A stretch of DNA of 64,000 nucleotides from Rhizobium sp. CCGE 510 (GCF_000292525.1 NZ_AEYF01000045.1:186001-250000); one strand, 5' to 3'; shown: positions 53,583-63,249, counted from the first letter of the stretch. Notes: generated from the letters alone by a model not told the origin. Made by a program: numbers and translations.

Positions 53583-55309
53583 GCGATCTGTACCTGATTG
53601 ACGATGCGCCTGGGTTGTGGCTGTGACGCACCGGAGATTGGCGCGGCGCCCGACGGGATCGATTTCAGCAGGGACACCGTGTAGGGCTGCTGCGGGTTGT
53701 CGAAGATGTCGCTGACAAGCCCCTGTTCGACCACGCGCCCACGATGCATCACCGATACGGAGTGGGCGAGCTGGCGCACCAGCGCCAGGTCATGGGAGAC
53801 GAAGATGTAGGTCAGGCCGAGATTGGCCTGCAGCGACAGCAGCACCTCGACGATATCGGCCTGGACGCTGACATCGAGCGCCGACGTGGGCTCGTCGAGC
53901 ACGATCACGTCAGGCTTCAGGACCAGCGCCCGTGCAATCGCCACACGCTGGCGCTGACCGCCTGACAGGGCTTCCGGCCTGCGGGAGAGCAGATGTTCGG
54001 CAAGCCCAACATTGGCGAGCGCCTCGCGGACGCGTTCGGTGCGTTGCTCGCGGGTTCCGATCTTGAACCGGTCGAGAGGCTCCCGGACCAATTTTTCCAC
54101 GGTCCATGTCGGGTCGAGCGAGGTGAACGGGTTCTGGTAGACGAACTGAAGCTGGCGCCACACCGCACGCAGCGACTCCTGCGAGCGGCCGGCAAGCAGT
54201 TCGCCGGCGACCGAGATTTTTCCACTGTCGGGTTGGTCGAGCCCGAGCAGCAGCCGGATCGTCGTCGTCTTGCCCGAACCGGATTCGCCGACGAGCGCAT
54301 GCGTTGTGCCGGCGGGAACGCTGAACGACACGCCGTCAACGGCGGTTATCGCCCTTCCGTCGACGGAAAAAGTCTTGGTGACGGCGCTGATCTCGATCTT
54401 CGGTACCTTGCCGGCGCCGGTCTTCAGCAGGCGGAAACCTGGATCGCGCAGCCGGGCATAGCGGTTCGGGTTGAGGGCAGGGACATCGGCGTGCAGTTTT
54501 CGGGCATAGGCCGAGGTCGGCGACGAGAAGACGGCCGCTGTGCTGCCGGCTTCCTGGATGACGCCATCCTTGAGGACGACGAGCGAATCCGCCCTTTCGG
54601 CCGCGATCGCCAGGTCGTGGGTGATGAGCAGCAGGCTGATATCCAGCTCATGCTGCAGCTTCGTCAGCAGGTCAAGAATGCGCTTCTGGATTGTGACGTC
54701 GAGGGCGGAGGTGGGCTCGTCCGCCACCAGCAGCGAGGGGCGCGGCAGGACCGCCAGCCCGATCAGCACACGCTGCAGCATGCCGCCGGAGAGTTGGTGA
54801 GGATAGGAATCACAGGCCCGCTGGGGATGGTCGAGCCCGACCTGGGCGAAGACCTCCAGAATGCGTTCCTTGCGGATCGCCTTGTTGGGCTCGTCGAGCA
54901 GGACTGCGGCCTCCAGCGCCTGCGCGCCGATGGTTCGCACCGGATTGAGCGAATTGCCGGGATCCTGCGGAACGAAGCCGATGGCGCGACCTCTGAGCGG
55001 ACGGAACTGACGCTCCGGGAGAGACAGTATCTCCTGACCGCCGAATTCGACCTGGCCGGTCGCTAGCCCCCGGCTGGGGAGAAGCCTGAGCACCGCGCGG
55101 GCGATAGTCGACTTGCCCGATCCGGACTCGCCGATCAGCGCGAGACTCTTGCCACGACCGAGTTCGAAGCCGACGTTGCGGACAACCTCATTCGCGCCGT
55201 AGGAGACGGACAGGCCGTCGACCCGAAGCAGGCTTGTTGGTTGCGGCGTCAATATGGAAGCCTCGGGGCGGCGAAGAAGTGCCGCGGTCAATCTGTCTTG
55301 CGTAACCAT
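53579..55309 (-). CDS. peptide-type ABC transporter, fused double ATPase (DppD-DppF)
   Basis: A 576-aa fusion of the two ATPases of oligopeptide/nickel-type importers. Half 1: Walker A GESGSGKSTIARAV, signature HQLSGGMLQRV, Walker B LLVADEPTSALD. Half 2: [41 protein letters not shown]. Both sites are intact. ATG 55309 has AGGA eight bases ahead; it overlaps the permease gene by 22 bp. With binding protein 57169 and permeases 55288 and 56139 it makes a complete importer, here perhaps for sulfur-containing compounds. Confidence 0.9.
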   Translation of the reverse strand: MVTQDRLTAALLRRPEASILTPQPTSLLRVDGLSVSYGANEVVRNVGFELGRGKSLALIGESGSGKSTIARAVLRLLPSRGLATGQVEFGGQEILSLPERQFRPLRGRAIGFVPQDPGNSLNPVRTIGAQALEAAVLLDEPNKAIRKERILEVFAQVGLDHPQRACDSYPHQLSGGMLQRVLIGLAVLPRPSLLVADEPTSALDVTIQKRILDLLTKLQHELDISLLLITHDLAIAAERADSLVVLKDGVIQEAGSTAAVFSSPTSAYARKLHADVPALNPNRYARLRDPGFRLLKTGAGKVPKIEISAVTKTFSVDGRAITAVDGVSFSVPAGTTHALVGESGSGKTTTIRLLLGLDQPDSGKISVAGELLAGRSQESLRAVWRQLQFVYQNPFTSLDPTWTVEKLVREPLDRFKIGTREQRTERVREALANVGLAEHLLSRRPEALSGGQRQRVAIARALVLKPDVIVLDEPTSALDVSVQADIVEVLLSLQANLGLTYIFVSHDLALVRQLAHSVSVMHRGRVVEQGLVSDIFDNPQQPYTVSLLKSIPSGAAPISGASQPQPRRIVNQVQIA

Positions 55310-56142
55310 CGGCTGATCCTGTTGACTGAGAGGACGGTGGCGATCGTGACGAAGGCGGGCGCGTAAACCAGCCATGGCCATTTTGGGTAATCCTTGCCGA
55401 TCGAGATCAGCAGGCCCCAGTCGGAAGCGGGTGGCGGGTCGCCGTAGCCGAGGAAGGCGAGGCTGGCGATCACCAGGATCGAGTCGCCGAAATGCAGCAC
55501 GGCGAGCGGCAGCACCGAGCGCGACGCGTTCGGCAACACGTGGCGCAAAAGGATGTGCCAGCGCGAGCCGCCGAGCAGATAGGACGCCTCGACGAAGGTC
55601 GCAGCCCGCGTCTTGATCACCTCCGAGCGCATGACGCGGGCAAAGACGGCGACCGCCGAGACACCGGTGGCAATGGCGGCATTGGTGGTGTCGAAGCCAA
55701 TCGCGGTGACGACAATGACGGCCAGCAGGAATTTCGGGATTGCAAGCAGCACATCGACGAGCCGGGCGAGCGCCGTATCCACCCAGCCGCCGAGAAAGCC
55801 GGCCAGCAGGCCGACGATGCCACCGAAGATGACACCGATGACCACGGCGATCAGCGCGCTCGAAACTGACGAGGAGGTGCCATAGACGACGCGGGTATAG
55901 AGATCGCGGCCGAGGTGATCGGTGCCGAACCAGTATTCCAGGCTCGGCGCTCTGAGCTTGTGCGCAGGGACGCCGCTGGTCGGGTCGAGGCTGGTGAATA
56001 GGGTTGGTGCCAGTGACCAGGCGATCACGAGCACGACGATCGCCAAGGAGAGTATGACGGTCGGCGGCACCTTCAGGGCGGTCAGCCTGCTGGCAATGGC
56101 GGCGCGCGTGTTTTTGTTGGCGTAGTCGGAGGTGATGGTCAT
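55288..56142 (-). CDS. peptide-type ABC transporter, permease (DppC-like)
   Basis: A 284-aa permease with about six helices, the DppC-type N-terminal motif HKLRAPSLEYWFGTDHLGRD and the EAA loop FVEASYLLGGSRWHILLRHV. The ATG overlaps the DppB-like stop by four bases. Confidence 0.9.
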   Translation of the reverse strand: MTITSDYANKNTRAAIASRLTALKVPPTVILSLAIVVLVIAWSLAPTLFTSLDPTSGVPAHKLRAPSLEYWFGTDHLGRDLYTRVVYGTSSSVSSALIAVVIGVIFGGIVGLLAGFLGGWVDTALARLVDVLLAIPKFLLAVIVVTAIGFDTTNAAIATGVSAVAVFARVMRSEVIKTRAATFVEASYLLGGSRWHILLRHVLPNASRSVLPLAVLHFGDSILVIASLAFLGYGDPPPASDWGLLISIGKDYPKWPWLVYAPAFVTIATVLSVNRISRWLRKTD

Positions 56143-57149
56143 GGCGTCACCGCTCCGGAAATGCTCGCTGCGTTCTCGTCCGCCGTGGTCGGCCGCCGCT
56201 CGGCGCCGCCAACGAGTTTCACGCGCGGGTCGAGCAGCGGGTAGGTCAGGTCGGCGATCAGGTTGACGACCACGAAGACCACGGCCGCCAGCGACACGAC
56301 CGCCTGCAGGACGGGCAGGTCCTGGGTGCTGACCGACCGCTGCACGAGGCTGCCGATGCCGGTGCGTCCGAACACCGTCTCGGTGATCAGCGAGCCGCCG
56401 AGCAATTCGCCGATGGTGAGCGCGAGGACGGTGACGACGGGAAGCGAGGACGGCTTGAGCAGGTGTTTGGCGAAGAGCTGCATCTTGCCGAGGCCGCGGC
56501 TGCGGGCGACGGTGGCATATTCCTGGCCCGCCTCGTGGTCGAGATTGGCGATCAGCACTTCAGCGATCTGGGCGGAAATCGGAATGCCGAGCGTGATCGC
56601 CGCGAAGACGGTTGCCCAAAAACTGTCCGGCTCGATCACCCGGAAGAAGCCGAGTTGGAAGCCGAAGATGTGGATAAGAACGAGGCCCAGCACGAAATTG
56701 GGCACCGACAGGAACAGCGACGGAAAGCCTCGCAATAGGCCTTGGCCGAACCGTTTGGGAACGAAGCGCGTGCCGTAGGCGATCGTCACCGCCAGGATCA
56801 GGGCAACGACGAGGCCGGAGAACGCCAGGATCAGTGTCGAGGGAAGCACTTCGCCGATCATAGTTGTAACCGGCCTGTGGGACCGCATGGAGATACCGAG
56901 ATCGCCCATCAGGAAATTGGAGAGGGAAGACCAGAGCTGCACCAGAACCGGCCTGTCCAACCCTTGGGCGGCGATGATCTCGCTGATCTCGTCCTCCGTG
57001 AACCCGTTCTGCGGGTTGCGGAGGACGTTGGTGATCGGGTCGCCCGGCAGGACGCTGACGACCACGAAGGTGAAGACATAGGCCAGCAGAATGACAATGA
57101 CTGCCTGGACGAAGCGCTTCAGCGCGTAGTTTCGGTAGGCACGGTTCAT
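56139..57149 (-). CDS. peptide-type ABC transporter, permease (DppB-like)
   Basis: A 336-aa DppB-type permease with about six helices. It starts MNRAYRNYALKRFVQAVIVI, has the VLPGDPITNVL motif in the first periplasmic region and the EAA loop EYATVARSRGLGKMQLFAKH. ATG 57149 has GAGGAGG upstream. It follows the binding-protein gene by 19 bp. Confidence 0.9.
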   Translation of the reverse strand: MNRAYRNYALKRFVQAVIVILLAYVFTFVVVSVLPGDPITNVLRNPQNGFTEDEISEIIAAQGLDRPVLVQLWSSLSNFLMGDLGISMRSHRPVTTMIGEVLPSTLILAFSGLVVALILAVTIAYGTRFVPKRFGQGLLRGFPSLFLSVPNFVLGLVLIHIFGFQLGFFRVIEPDSFWATVFAAITLGIPISAQIAEVLIANLDHEAGQEYATVARSRGLGKMQLFAKHLLKPSSLPVVTVLALTIGELLGGSLITETVFGRTGIGSLVQRSVSTQDLPVLQAVVSLAAVVFVVVNLIADLTYPLLDPRVKLVGGAERRPTTADENAASISGAVTP

Positions 57150-57168
57150 GCCGATCGCCTCCTCGCGA

Positions 57169-58824
57169 TTACACGCTGGTTTTCGTCGCCGTGTAGTAGC
57201 TGGCATAGGCGACGCCGTTATAGGTCACCCCCTTGAGGTTTGGAGACTGGACATAGATGCGCTGGACGATCTGCGTGCGCGGAATGAAGTAGCCCTGCCC
57301 GAGGATGTATTTTTGCAGCTCGTCGAGCAGCGGCTTGCGGCTTTCGACCGAACCGGCTCCCGCGATCTTGTCGCGCAGGTCGTTGAGCACCTTGTCGTTT
57401 TCGTCGAGCGCGAACCAGTTCTCGCCATTGTTGGCGTTGGTCAGGATGCCGGCGACCGTGCCGGCGTCGATGAAGCTGCGGGTTACCTCGTAGGCGGGCA
57501 CGGCGGCGCCGCCATATTTGACCTTTTCCCCGTAAGTCACGACATCATAGGCCTGGATGCGGACTTTCCAGCCGATTTTGCCGAGCTGCTGGGCGATGAG
57601 CTCATCGACCGACTTCGATGTTGCGAGGTAGGGGTTGGAGTGGAGCGTGATTTCCAGCGCCTTGCCGTCCTTGGCGCGGATACCGTCGGCGCCCTTGACC
57701 CAGCCTGCCTCGTCGAGGAGCTTCTCGGCCTTGCCGGGGTTGTAGGCCAGAAGGTCGCTGTGATCGGTCGCGCCGGGCACGTTGCTCTGGATGAAGGACG
57801 TCGGCAGCTTCCAGTCCGGCGTATAGACGGTGTCGATGATTTCCTGGCGATTGATCGCGGCCTGCAGCGCCTGGCGTACCTTCAGGTCATTGTAGGGCGC
57901 GAGCTTGGTGTTAACAGCCCAGCCATTGACGAAGCCGAGATAGCGCGGCGTTGCCACGGTGAAGCCCTCTTCCTTGAGCGACTGCAGCTCCTGTGGCGAA
58001 GCGTTGTAGGCAATGTCCGCCTGGCCGGACTGGACGGCGGCAACGCGGAGCGAAGGCTCGCTGACAAGCTTGTAGGTGATCGTGTCGAGATGGGCAGGGC
58101 CGGTATGGCCAACCGCCTCGGGACCCCAGTTATAGTCCTTGCGCTTGACCAGCTTGACGAAGTCGCCGTCCTTCCAGGACTCGACCACATAGGGGCCGCT
58201 GCCGGAGGCCTTGCTGAGATCTGCCTGCTCGGTCGCCGGGGTCGCGAGAGTCTTCGGCGAAATCAGGATCGAGCCGTGATAGCCGAGTGTCGGGATGAAG
58301 CCGAGTGTCGGCTTCTTGAAGAACACTTTCACAGTGGCCGCATCGACGGCTTCGGCATGGTCATAGGTCTTGGGAAACAGGCCGATCGGGTTGATGCCTT
58401 CCGCCTTGCGGCCGGCATACCAGATGTCGAGATTGGCAACGACGGCGGTTGCATCGAGCGCGGTGCCATCGGAGAAAGTCACGCCGGACTTGAGATGCAG
58501 GGTGAATTCGGTCGCCTTGTCGTTCTGCTCCCACTTCTCGGCAAGCCACGGACTGACTTTGCCCTCGGCATCGACGTAAAGCAGCTTGTCGGCCACATGG
58601 CCCCAGATATGGCCCTGGAAACTGGAGATCGCGCTGTTGTTCGGCACCCAGGTGTCGCCGAGCGAATCGATGAGAAAGGTGATGTCGCCGCCCTCTTGCG
58701 GGCTGTTGGCAGCAAAGGCCGGACCGAAACCCGCCGAGGCGACCACAGACGCAGCCGCCAATGCGGAGGTGGCGGTCAGCAGCCGGCGGCGGGAAAGGGA
58801 GAGCGGAAAGGGATGGTTGGTCAT
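57169..58824 (-). CDS. peptide-type ABC transporter, substrate-binding protein (family 5)
   Basis: A 551-aa SBP_bac_5 protein. The signal is twin-arginine (LSLSRRRLLTATSALAAASV, cleavage near AFAAN). Typical stretches are GTALDATAVVANLDIW, GSGPYVVESWKDGDFVKLV and LKVRQALQAAINRQEIIDTV. It heads the transporter/monooxygenase operon. A 17-bp palindrome lies about 105 bp upstream. Peptides, nickel, glutathione or organosulfur compounds are all known ligands in this family; sulfur compounds fit the context best. Confidence 0.88.
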   Translation of the reverse strand: MTNHPFPLSLSRRRLLTATSALAAASVVASAGFGPAFAANSPQEGGDITFLIDSLGDTWVPNNSAISSFQGHIWGHVADKLLYVDAEGKVSPWLAEKWEQNDKATEFTLHLKSGVTFSDGTALDATAVVANLDIWYAGRKAEGINPIGLFPKTYDHAEAVDAATVKVFFKKPTLGFIPTLGYHGSILISPKTLATPATEQADLSKASGSGPYVVESWKDGDFVKLVKRKDYNWGPEAVGHTGPAHLDTITYKLVSEPSLRVAAVQSGQADIAYNASPQELQSLKEEGFTVATPRYLGFVNGWAVNTKLAPYNDLKVRQALQAAINRQEIIDTVYTPDWKLPTSFIQSNVPGATDHSDLLAYNPGKAEKLLDEAGWVKGADGIRAKDGKALEITLHSNPYLATSKSVDELIAQQLGKIGWKVRIQAYDVVTYGEKVKYGGAAVPAYEVTRSFIDAGTVAGILTNANNGENWFALDENDKVLNDLRDKIAGAGSVESRKPLLDELQKYILGQGYFIPRTQIVQRIYVQSPNLKGVTYNGVAYASYYTATKTSV

Positions 58825-58927
58825 GATTCACTCCTGTCTTGTTTGCCGAGCAGATCACGTTTGCCGAGCAGATCACGACACCTAGCCTAGCAGCGCAAGC
58901 TTGGAGAGAAAGACTGGTTATTCTTTT

Positions 58928-58944
58928 TCTACTAAATATATAGA
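58928..58944 (-). promoter_or_regulatory. 17-bp palindrome, copy 1 (upstream of the sulfur transporter)
   Basis: TCTAC, TAAATAT, ATAGA: the same arms and 7-bp spacer as at 63230-63246 and 63556-63572. The flanks also match copy 2 (both have AAAGAC.GGT.ATTC to the left). A likely operator or activator site for the operon that starts at 58824. Confidence 0.5.
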
Positions 58945-59008
58945 GATTATTTTCTGTGAACCCAAGTGGGTGGAGATCGGCTTTTCGGGTAGTGTCAGAC
59001 TTGTGGGC

Positions 59009-61453
59009 TCAATCGGCCGCGGGCGTGACGCAAGGAAGGGCGCTGGGCGCTAGGATTGTTTCCGCCGCTCCTGCCCCTCTCCCGGTATCGAGGGTTGGCA
59101 AATGCCGAGCGATTGGGAGCGATCTAGCGATTTGCACGGCTCCGGTCGGCCCGCGATTGCTCGCTAACCGCACGTCATCAAGTATCCGCACTGGCGGCGG
59201 TTCGCCTTTGAATCGCTCGACCTCCACGCGGGTCAACTGTCCGGTGCAGGCCTGGGCCAATTGTGAGGTTCCGATATCGCGGGTGAGGATATTCGGGTTG
59301 CCATGGATACACATGGCCTTGTCGGCCTGCGGATCGTCCGGCTCGAACCACGCGCCTGTCGCGAGCTGCATAACGCCTGGTCTTACGTTTTCGCACAACA
59401 CCGCTGCCGCCAGGCAGGCGCCACGCGCATTGTGGAGCCGCACGATGTCGCCGTCCGAGATGCCGTGCCTGGCGGCATCGATCGGATTGATCCGCACCGG
59501 CTCCCGTCCCTTGATCTTGGTCGAACGGCTGAAATCGCCATAGTCCAGCTGGCTGTGCAGTCTCTGGCGCGGCTGATTGCAGACAAGATGGAGAGGGTAG
59601 CGGCCGTCATTTGCGTCTGCTTCCTGTGTCGGCGGATACCATCGCGGATGACCGCGGCAATCGTCGTAGCCGAAGCTTTCGACCGTCTCTGAAAAGATCT
59701 CGATCTTGCCGGATGGCGTGGGCAGCGAGGCGGCCGCCGGGTCCTTTCGGAAGGCGCCTGCGGGCCCGCCGTCGTCTGGTTGAAGCGGCAGCAGCAACTC
59801 TCCGCGTTCCCAGAATGTCTCGAAGTCGAGCGCCTCATGTCCACCGGCTGCGAGCGCCTGGCGCGTCGGCTCGTAGAGCAAGGCAAGCCATTCCCTGGCC
59901 GTGCGATTTTCGGTGAAGGCTTCGGACGCGCCGAGCCGGCGCGCGAGCTCGGCGAAGATCTCGTAATCGTCACGCGCCTCGCCGACCGGCTCGATCAGCT
60001 TCTTCATCGCGACCATCAGCGGATCGCCCTGGGCTGCGCCGATATCGTCGCGCTCGAGCGTTGTCGTCGCGGGCAGGACGATATCGGCGTGGCGTGCGGT
60101 GGACGTCCAGGCCGACTCGTGGACGATGATCGTATCGGGCCGCTTGAACGCCGCCCGCAGCCTGTTGAGATCCTGATGGTGGTGAAACGGATTGCCGCCT
60201 GCCCAATAGACCAGCCGGATATCGGGATAGGCCAGCTCCTGGCCATTGTAGTTGAAAGCCTCTCCCGGATTGAGCAGCATGTCGGCAATCCGCGAGACGG
60301 GAATGTAATCCGAAACCGGGTTGCTGAACTGTCCGAAGGTGGGCAGCGGAACCGTGAGCTGCCGCTTGCCGGTATTGCCCAAGGCTCCGAGCGAATAGGA
60401 GTAACCGCCGCCGTCCAGACCGATCTGCCCGAGCATGGCGGCAAGCACAATGCCCATCCAGACCGGCTGCTCGCCATGGTCGGCGCGTTGCAGGGAGTGA
60501 CTGACGGTCACCAGCGTCCGGGACCGCGCCATCGATCGCGCCAGATCCTTGATGACATCGGCGTCGATGCCGCAGATGCCGGATGCCCATTCCGGGCTCT
60601 TGTCGACGCCGTCGGCCCGGCCGAGGAGATAGTCTTCGAAAGGCGCGTAGCCGACGGTATAGCGGTCGAGAAAGCTGCGATCGTGCAGTTCTTCGCTGGC
60701 AAGCGCATGCGCCAGACCGAGCATCAGCGCGACATCGGTGCCGGGCGTAATCGGCAGCCATTCGGCATTGACCTCGGGCAGGAAATCATCGCGCAACGGG
60801 CTGACGAGGACAAAGCGAGCCCCGCGCGCACTGGCGCCCTTGAGCCTGTCCGGCACGATATGCCGGCTGTTGCCGCCGCCATGCACATCAGCATTCTTGA
60901 TCGCCATGCCGCCGAAAGCGACGACCAGTTCCGTGCTCCGTTCGATCGCGTCCCAGGTAACGCTCTTGCGCTCGAAATGGTCGTAGGGTCCGAGCACATG
61001 CGGAATGATGACCATTGCCGCGCCGGAACTGTAGGTATTGACGGATCGCACATATCCGCCGAGCAGGTTCAGGAAGCGGTGAACCTGGCTTTGCGCGTGA
61101 TGAAACCGCCCGGCACTGGCCCAGCCATAGGAGCCGCCGAACACCGCCCGGGGTCCATGATTGTCGTAGACGCGCTTGAGTTCATTGGCGACAAGATCGA
61201 GCGCTTGCGGCCAACTGACTTCCAGATAATCATCGACCCCGCGATTTTGCGCGTTGTCGGGGATGCCTTCCAGCCAGCCGCGTCTGACCGCCGGACGCCG
61301 GATGCGCACGGGGCTGTCGGCGACCGCGGGCAGGTTGCCCAGCAGCGGCGACGGGTTCGGATCGTCGGGATGGGCGCGGATCTCCAGCTTGCCATCCTGA
61401 TAGCGTCCGGAAAACGCGCCCCAATGGGAGCTATGGGTCTTGAACATGGTCAT
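59009..61453 (-). CDS. molybdopterin oxidoreductase, BisC/biotin sulfoxide reductase-like
   Basis: An 814-aa DMSO-reductase-family molybdoenzyme. It starts THSSHWGAFSGR, has no N-terminal [4Fe-4S] Cys motif and no Tat signal, and carries the Ser molybdenum ligand in NTYSSGAAMVI. These are traits of cytoplasmic BisC-type sulfoxide reductases (biotin or methionine sulfoxide). Molybdopterin-contact motifs include SHSLQRADHGEQPVWMG, WAGGNPFHHHQDLNRL and CNQPRQRLHSQLDYGD. ATG 61453 follows GGGAG. Odd: about 50 extra C-terminal residues with no family resemblance. The neighbours (sulfur-type transporter, monooxygenases) support reduction of a sulfoxide. Confidence 0.87.
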   Translation of the reverse strand: MTMFKTHSSHWGAFSGRYQDGKLEIRAHPDDPNPSPLLGNLPAVADSPVRIRRPAVRRGWLEGIPDNAQNRGVDDYLEVSWPQALDLVANELKRVYDNHGPRAVFGGSYGWASAGRFHHAQSQVHRFLNLLGGYVRSVNTYSSGAAMVIIPHVLGPYDHFERKSVTWDAIERSTELVVAFGGMAIKNADVHGGGNSRHIVPDRLKGASARGARFVLVSPLRDDFLPEVNAEWLPITPGTDVALMLGLAHALASEELHDRSFLDRYTVGYAPFEDYLLGRADGVDKSPEWASGICGIDADVIKDLARSMARSRTLVTVSHSLQRADHGEQPVWMGIVLAAMLGQIGLDGGGYSYSLGALGNTGKRQLTVPLPTFGQFSNPVSDYIPVSRIADMLLNPGEAFNYNGQELAYPDIRLVYWAGGNPFHHHQDLNRLRAAFKRPDTIIVHESAWTSTARHADIVLPATTTLERDDIGAAQGDPLMVAMKKLIEPVGEARDDYEIFAELARRLGASEAFTENRTAREWLALLYEPTRQALAAGGHEALDFETFWERGELLLPLQPDDGGPAGAFRKDPAAASLPTPSGKIEIFSETVESFGYDDCRGHPRWYPPTQEADANDGRYPLHLVCNQPRQRLHSQLDYGDFSRSTKIKGREPVRINPIDAARHGISDGDIVRLHNARGACLAAAVLCENVRPGVMQLATGAWFEPDDPQADKAMCIHGNPNILTRDIGTSQLAQACTGQLTRVEVERFKGEPPPVRILDDVRLASNRGPTGAVQIARSLPIARHLPTLDTGRGAGAAETILAPSALPCVTPAAD

Positions 61454-61478
61454 CGCGGGGCTCCCAGAGAGACGGATC

Positions 61479-61700
61479 CTAGCCGGGCAGGATCTTGCCC
61501 GGATTCATGATCCCTTTGGGATCGACGGCATTCTTGATGACAGCCATGAGGCATCGCCGTGTTCCTGGCGCAGATAGGCGATCTTGCCGGTGCCGATGCC
61601 GTGTTCGCCTGTCGAAGTGCCGCCGACCGAGATCGCGAATTGCACCATCTTCTTGTTGATGGCTGCGACCTACTCCGAAGCAACGGTCAAGGTGCAGCAC
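61479..61700 (-). pseudogene. FAD-linked oxidase (GlcD/D-lactate dehydrogenase type), C-terminal remnant
   Basis: Only the last 75 or so codons remain. The frame INKKMVQFAISVGGTSTGEH, then GIGTGKIAYLRQEHGDA shifts and continues as CLMAVIKNAVDPKGIMNPGK, which is the characteristic tail of glycolate/D-lactate oxidases. The shift and the lack of the first 380 residues make it dead. It lies 25 bp upstream of the BisC-like gene. Confidence 0.78.
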
Positions 61701-61743
61701 TCGGCGTCGGCGGGCGACGTACGCAGACCGGTTTGTCGTGGGA

Positions 61744-62346
61744 TCAGGCGACGAGTTTTTCACCTTTGAGATGACGTTCGAGGAAGGGCAGACTGTCCTG
61801 CCCCCAGTAGAGTTCGCCGTCGTAGCGGAAGGTCGGAAGCCCAAACACGCCGGCGCTCTTGGCGATCTCGTAGTTGGCTTTCCAAACGGCCTGGACGGCG
61901 TCGCTCTGCGCCTTCCGTTCCAGCGCTATTCCATGGAAGCCGGCGGCATCAGCGACCGCTCGGCGAACGACAGGGTCGCCGATGTCCTCGCCACGCACCC
62001 AAAAGGCCTCCTGCAGTGCGCCGGCCAACCTAAGCCAATCTTCGCCGGCATCGATGGCGGCTAAGACCATGAACCCCGCCGGCGTCGGATCCGAGAGCGC
62101 AGCCCGGTTCTCAAACGCCAGAGTCTTACCCCGCAAGGCCGCCCAACGCGTCAGGTCCTTCAGCCAGTAAGCACGGCGTGCCTCCGGCCGGTTGCGAGAA
62201 TAGATGCCGCCATTGTCTTCGATCAACGGGATGACATAGGGACGGATGGATACGTCATGCTGTTTGGCGAGAGCCACGAAGGGCTCGAGGCCGATGAAAG
62301 CCCAGGGCTAGCCAATGCCAAAAAAGTAATCGATGGTCTTTGTCAT
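61744..62346 (-). pseudogene. 2-hydroxychromene-2-carboxylate isomerase-like (DsbA fold), amber stop at the catalytic Ser
   Basis: From ATG 62346 the frame reads MTKTIDYFFGIG, TAG, PWAFIGLEPFVALAK and then continues to 61744, 200 codons, the length of HCCA isomerases. In the family the residue at the stop is the glutathione-activating Ser of the GSPW motif; TCG to TAG is a one-base change. The rest is intact, with GLPTFRYDGELYWGQDSLPF near the end. The start overlaps the TetR stop by four bases (ATGA). Without readthrough only 12 residues, or an internal start product from about 62277, would form. Confidence 0.82.
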
Positions 62347-62927
62347 GGCGCAGCATTCTCGAGAGATTTGGTTGAACGGATTGCGGTGTCGAACATAGTC
62401 AGCGCACAGTCACGCGCCACGAGCACAGCTTGCGGATCGCGTCCGACGGCCACCGTGGCCAGCGCGCCTTCGTAAAGAAGGGCGAGATGGGCCGCCGTCT
62501 GGTCGGCGTTGATATCGGCCTTCGAGACGATGTCGCGGAAAATACCGGCAACCATTCTCTTATGCGCTCTCGCGACGGAAACGACCCGCTCGGAATCGCC
62601 ATGCTCGGCGACCGCAAGCGCAAATGCGCAACCGCGAAATTCGGGGCTATCGGCCTTTTCGTACAGCCGCTCGAAAATCAGCTTGAGCTGGTTTCGCGGG
62701 GCTGCTTCGGTTTTCAAAGCCTCGTGAAGCGAGCCTATGACTCGATCGTGGCGCTGCTGGAGGTAGGCTGCGACGAGATGGTCCTTGGAGGGAAAATGGC
62801 GATAGAGTGTCGCCTTGGCCACCTTCGCTTCGTCGATAATTCTATCAATGCCGACGGCCCGGATGCCTTCGCTATAAAAAAGCGCACCGGCGACTGTAAG
62901 GATTTGATGTGAGATGGACTCTTTCAT
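62343..62927 (-). CDS. TetR-family transcriptional regulator
   Basis: A 194-aa TetR protein. The N-terminal HTH (about 8-52) includes GIDRIIDEAKVAKATLYRHF and SKDHLVAAYL; the rest is a helical ligand domain with GCAFALAVAEHGD. It overlaps the broken isomerase gene by four bases and so probably controls it and itself. Ligand unknown, perhaps an aromatic or electrophile. Confidence 0.9.
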   Translation of the reverse strand: MKESISHQILTVAGALFYSEGIRAVGIDRIIDEAKVAKATLYRHFPSKDHLVAAYLQQRHDRVIGSLHEALKTEAAPRNQLKLIFERLYEKADSPEFRGCAFALAVAEHGDSERVVSVARAHKRMVAGIFRDIVSKADINADQTAAHLALLYEGALATVAVGRDPQAVLVARDCALTMFDTAIRSTKSLENAAP

Positions 62928-63226
62928 GGTCTACTTCGGGTTATTCATGCTTTCGGGATCGGCAGGAGTTATTGAGGCTTGCCACGAGCTTCGTCCTGAC
63001 GGGTGCGATACATGTTGAACGACTTGCGGCGTCGAATCGACGAGAAATCGTGCCGGTCTGCTCGCGGTGAAGGCTGCCTCAGGGGATTTTCCTCCTTGTC
63101 ATCGAGCCATTTGATTGTTGCTCCTTCCAATTGTCATGCCCATCGCCCAGCTACCGGCGGATCCCGCCTGACCTGTGAGACCTCAGGCTAGCGACGTAAA
63201 TCGTTAGAAGAAAGACAGGTCATTCC

Positions 63227-63249
63227 TTTTCTACTATATTTGTAGAAAA
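63227..63249. promoter_or_regulatory. 17-bp palindrome, copy 2 (perfect, extended to 23 bp)
   Basis: TTTTCTAC, TATATTT, GTAGAAAA: a perfect 8-bp inverted repeat around seven AT-only bases. The core 63230-63246 defines the family of three sites. No gene starts close by; the nearest are tetR 300 bp left and a small gene 380 bp right. Confidence 0.55.

Noticed and set aside
62308-62310. TAG as a recoded codon for an unusual amino acid
   Set aside because: Selenocysteine uses TGA, and pyrrolysine machinery is not expected in rhizobia. A point mutation from TCG explains it.
63003-63191. A 62-codon frame in the 700-bp gap
   Set aside because: No family, no ribosome-binding site and no support from neighbours.
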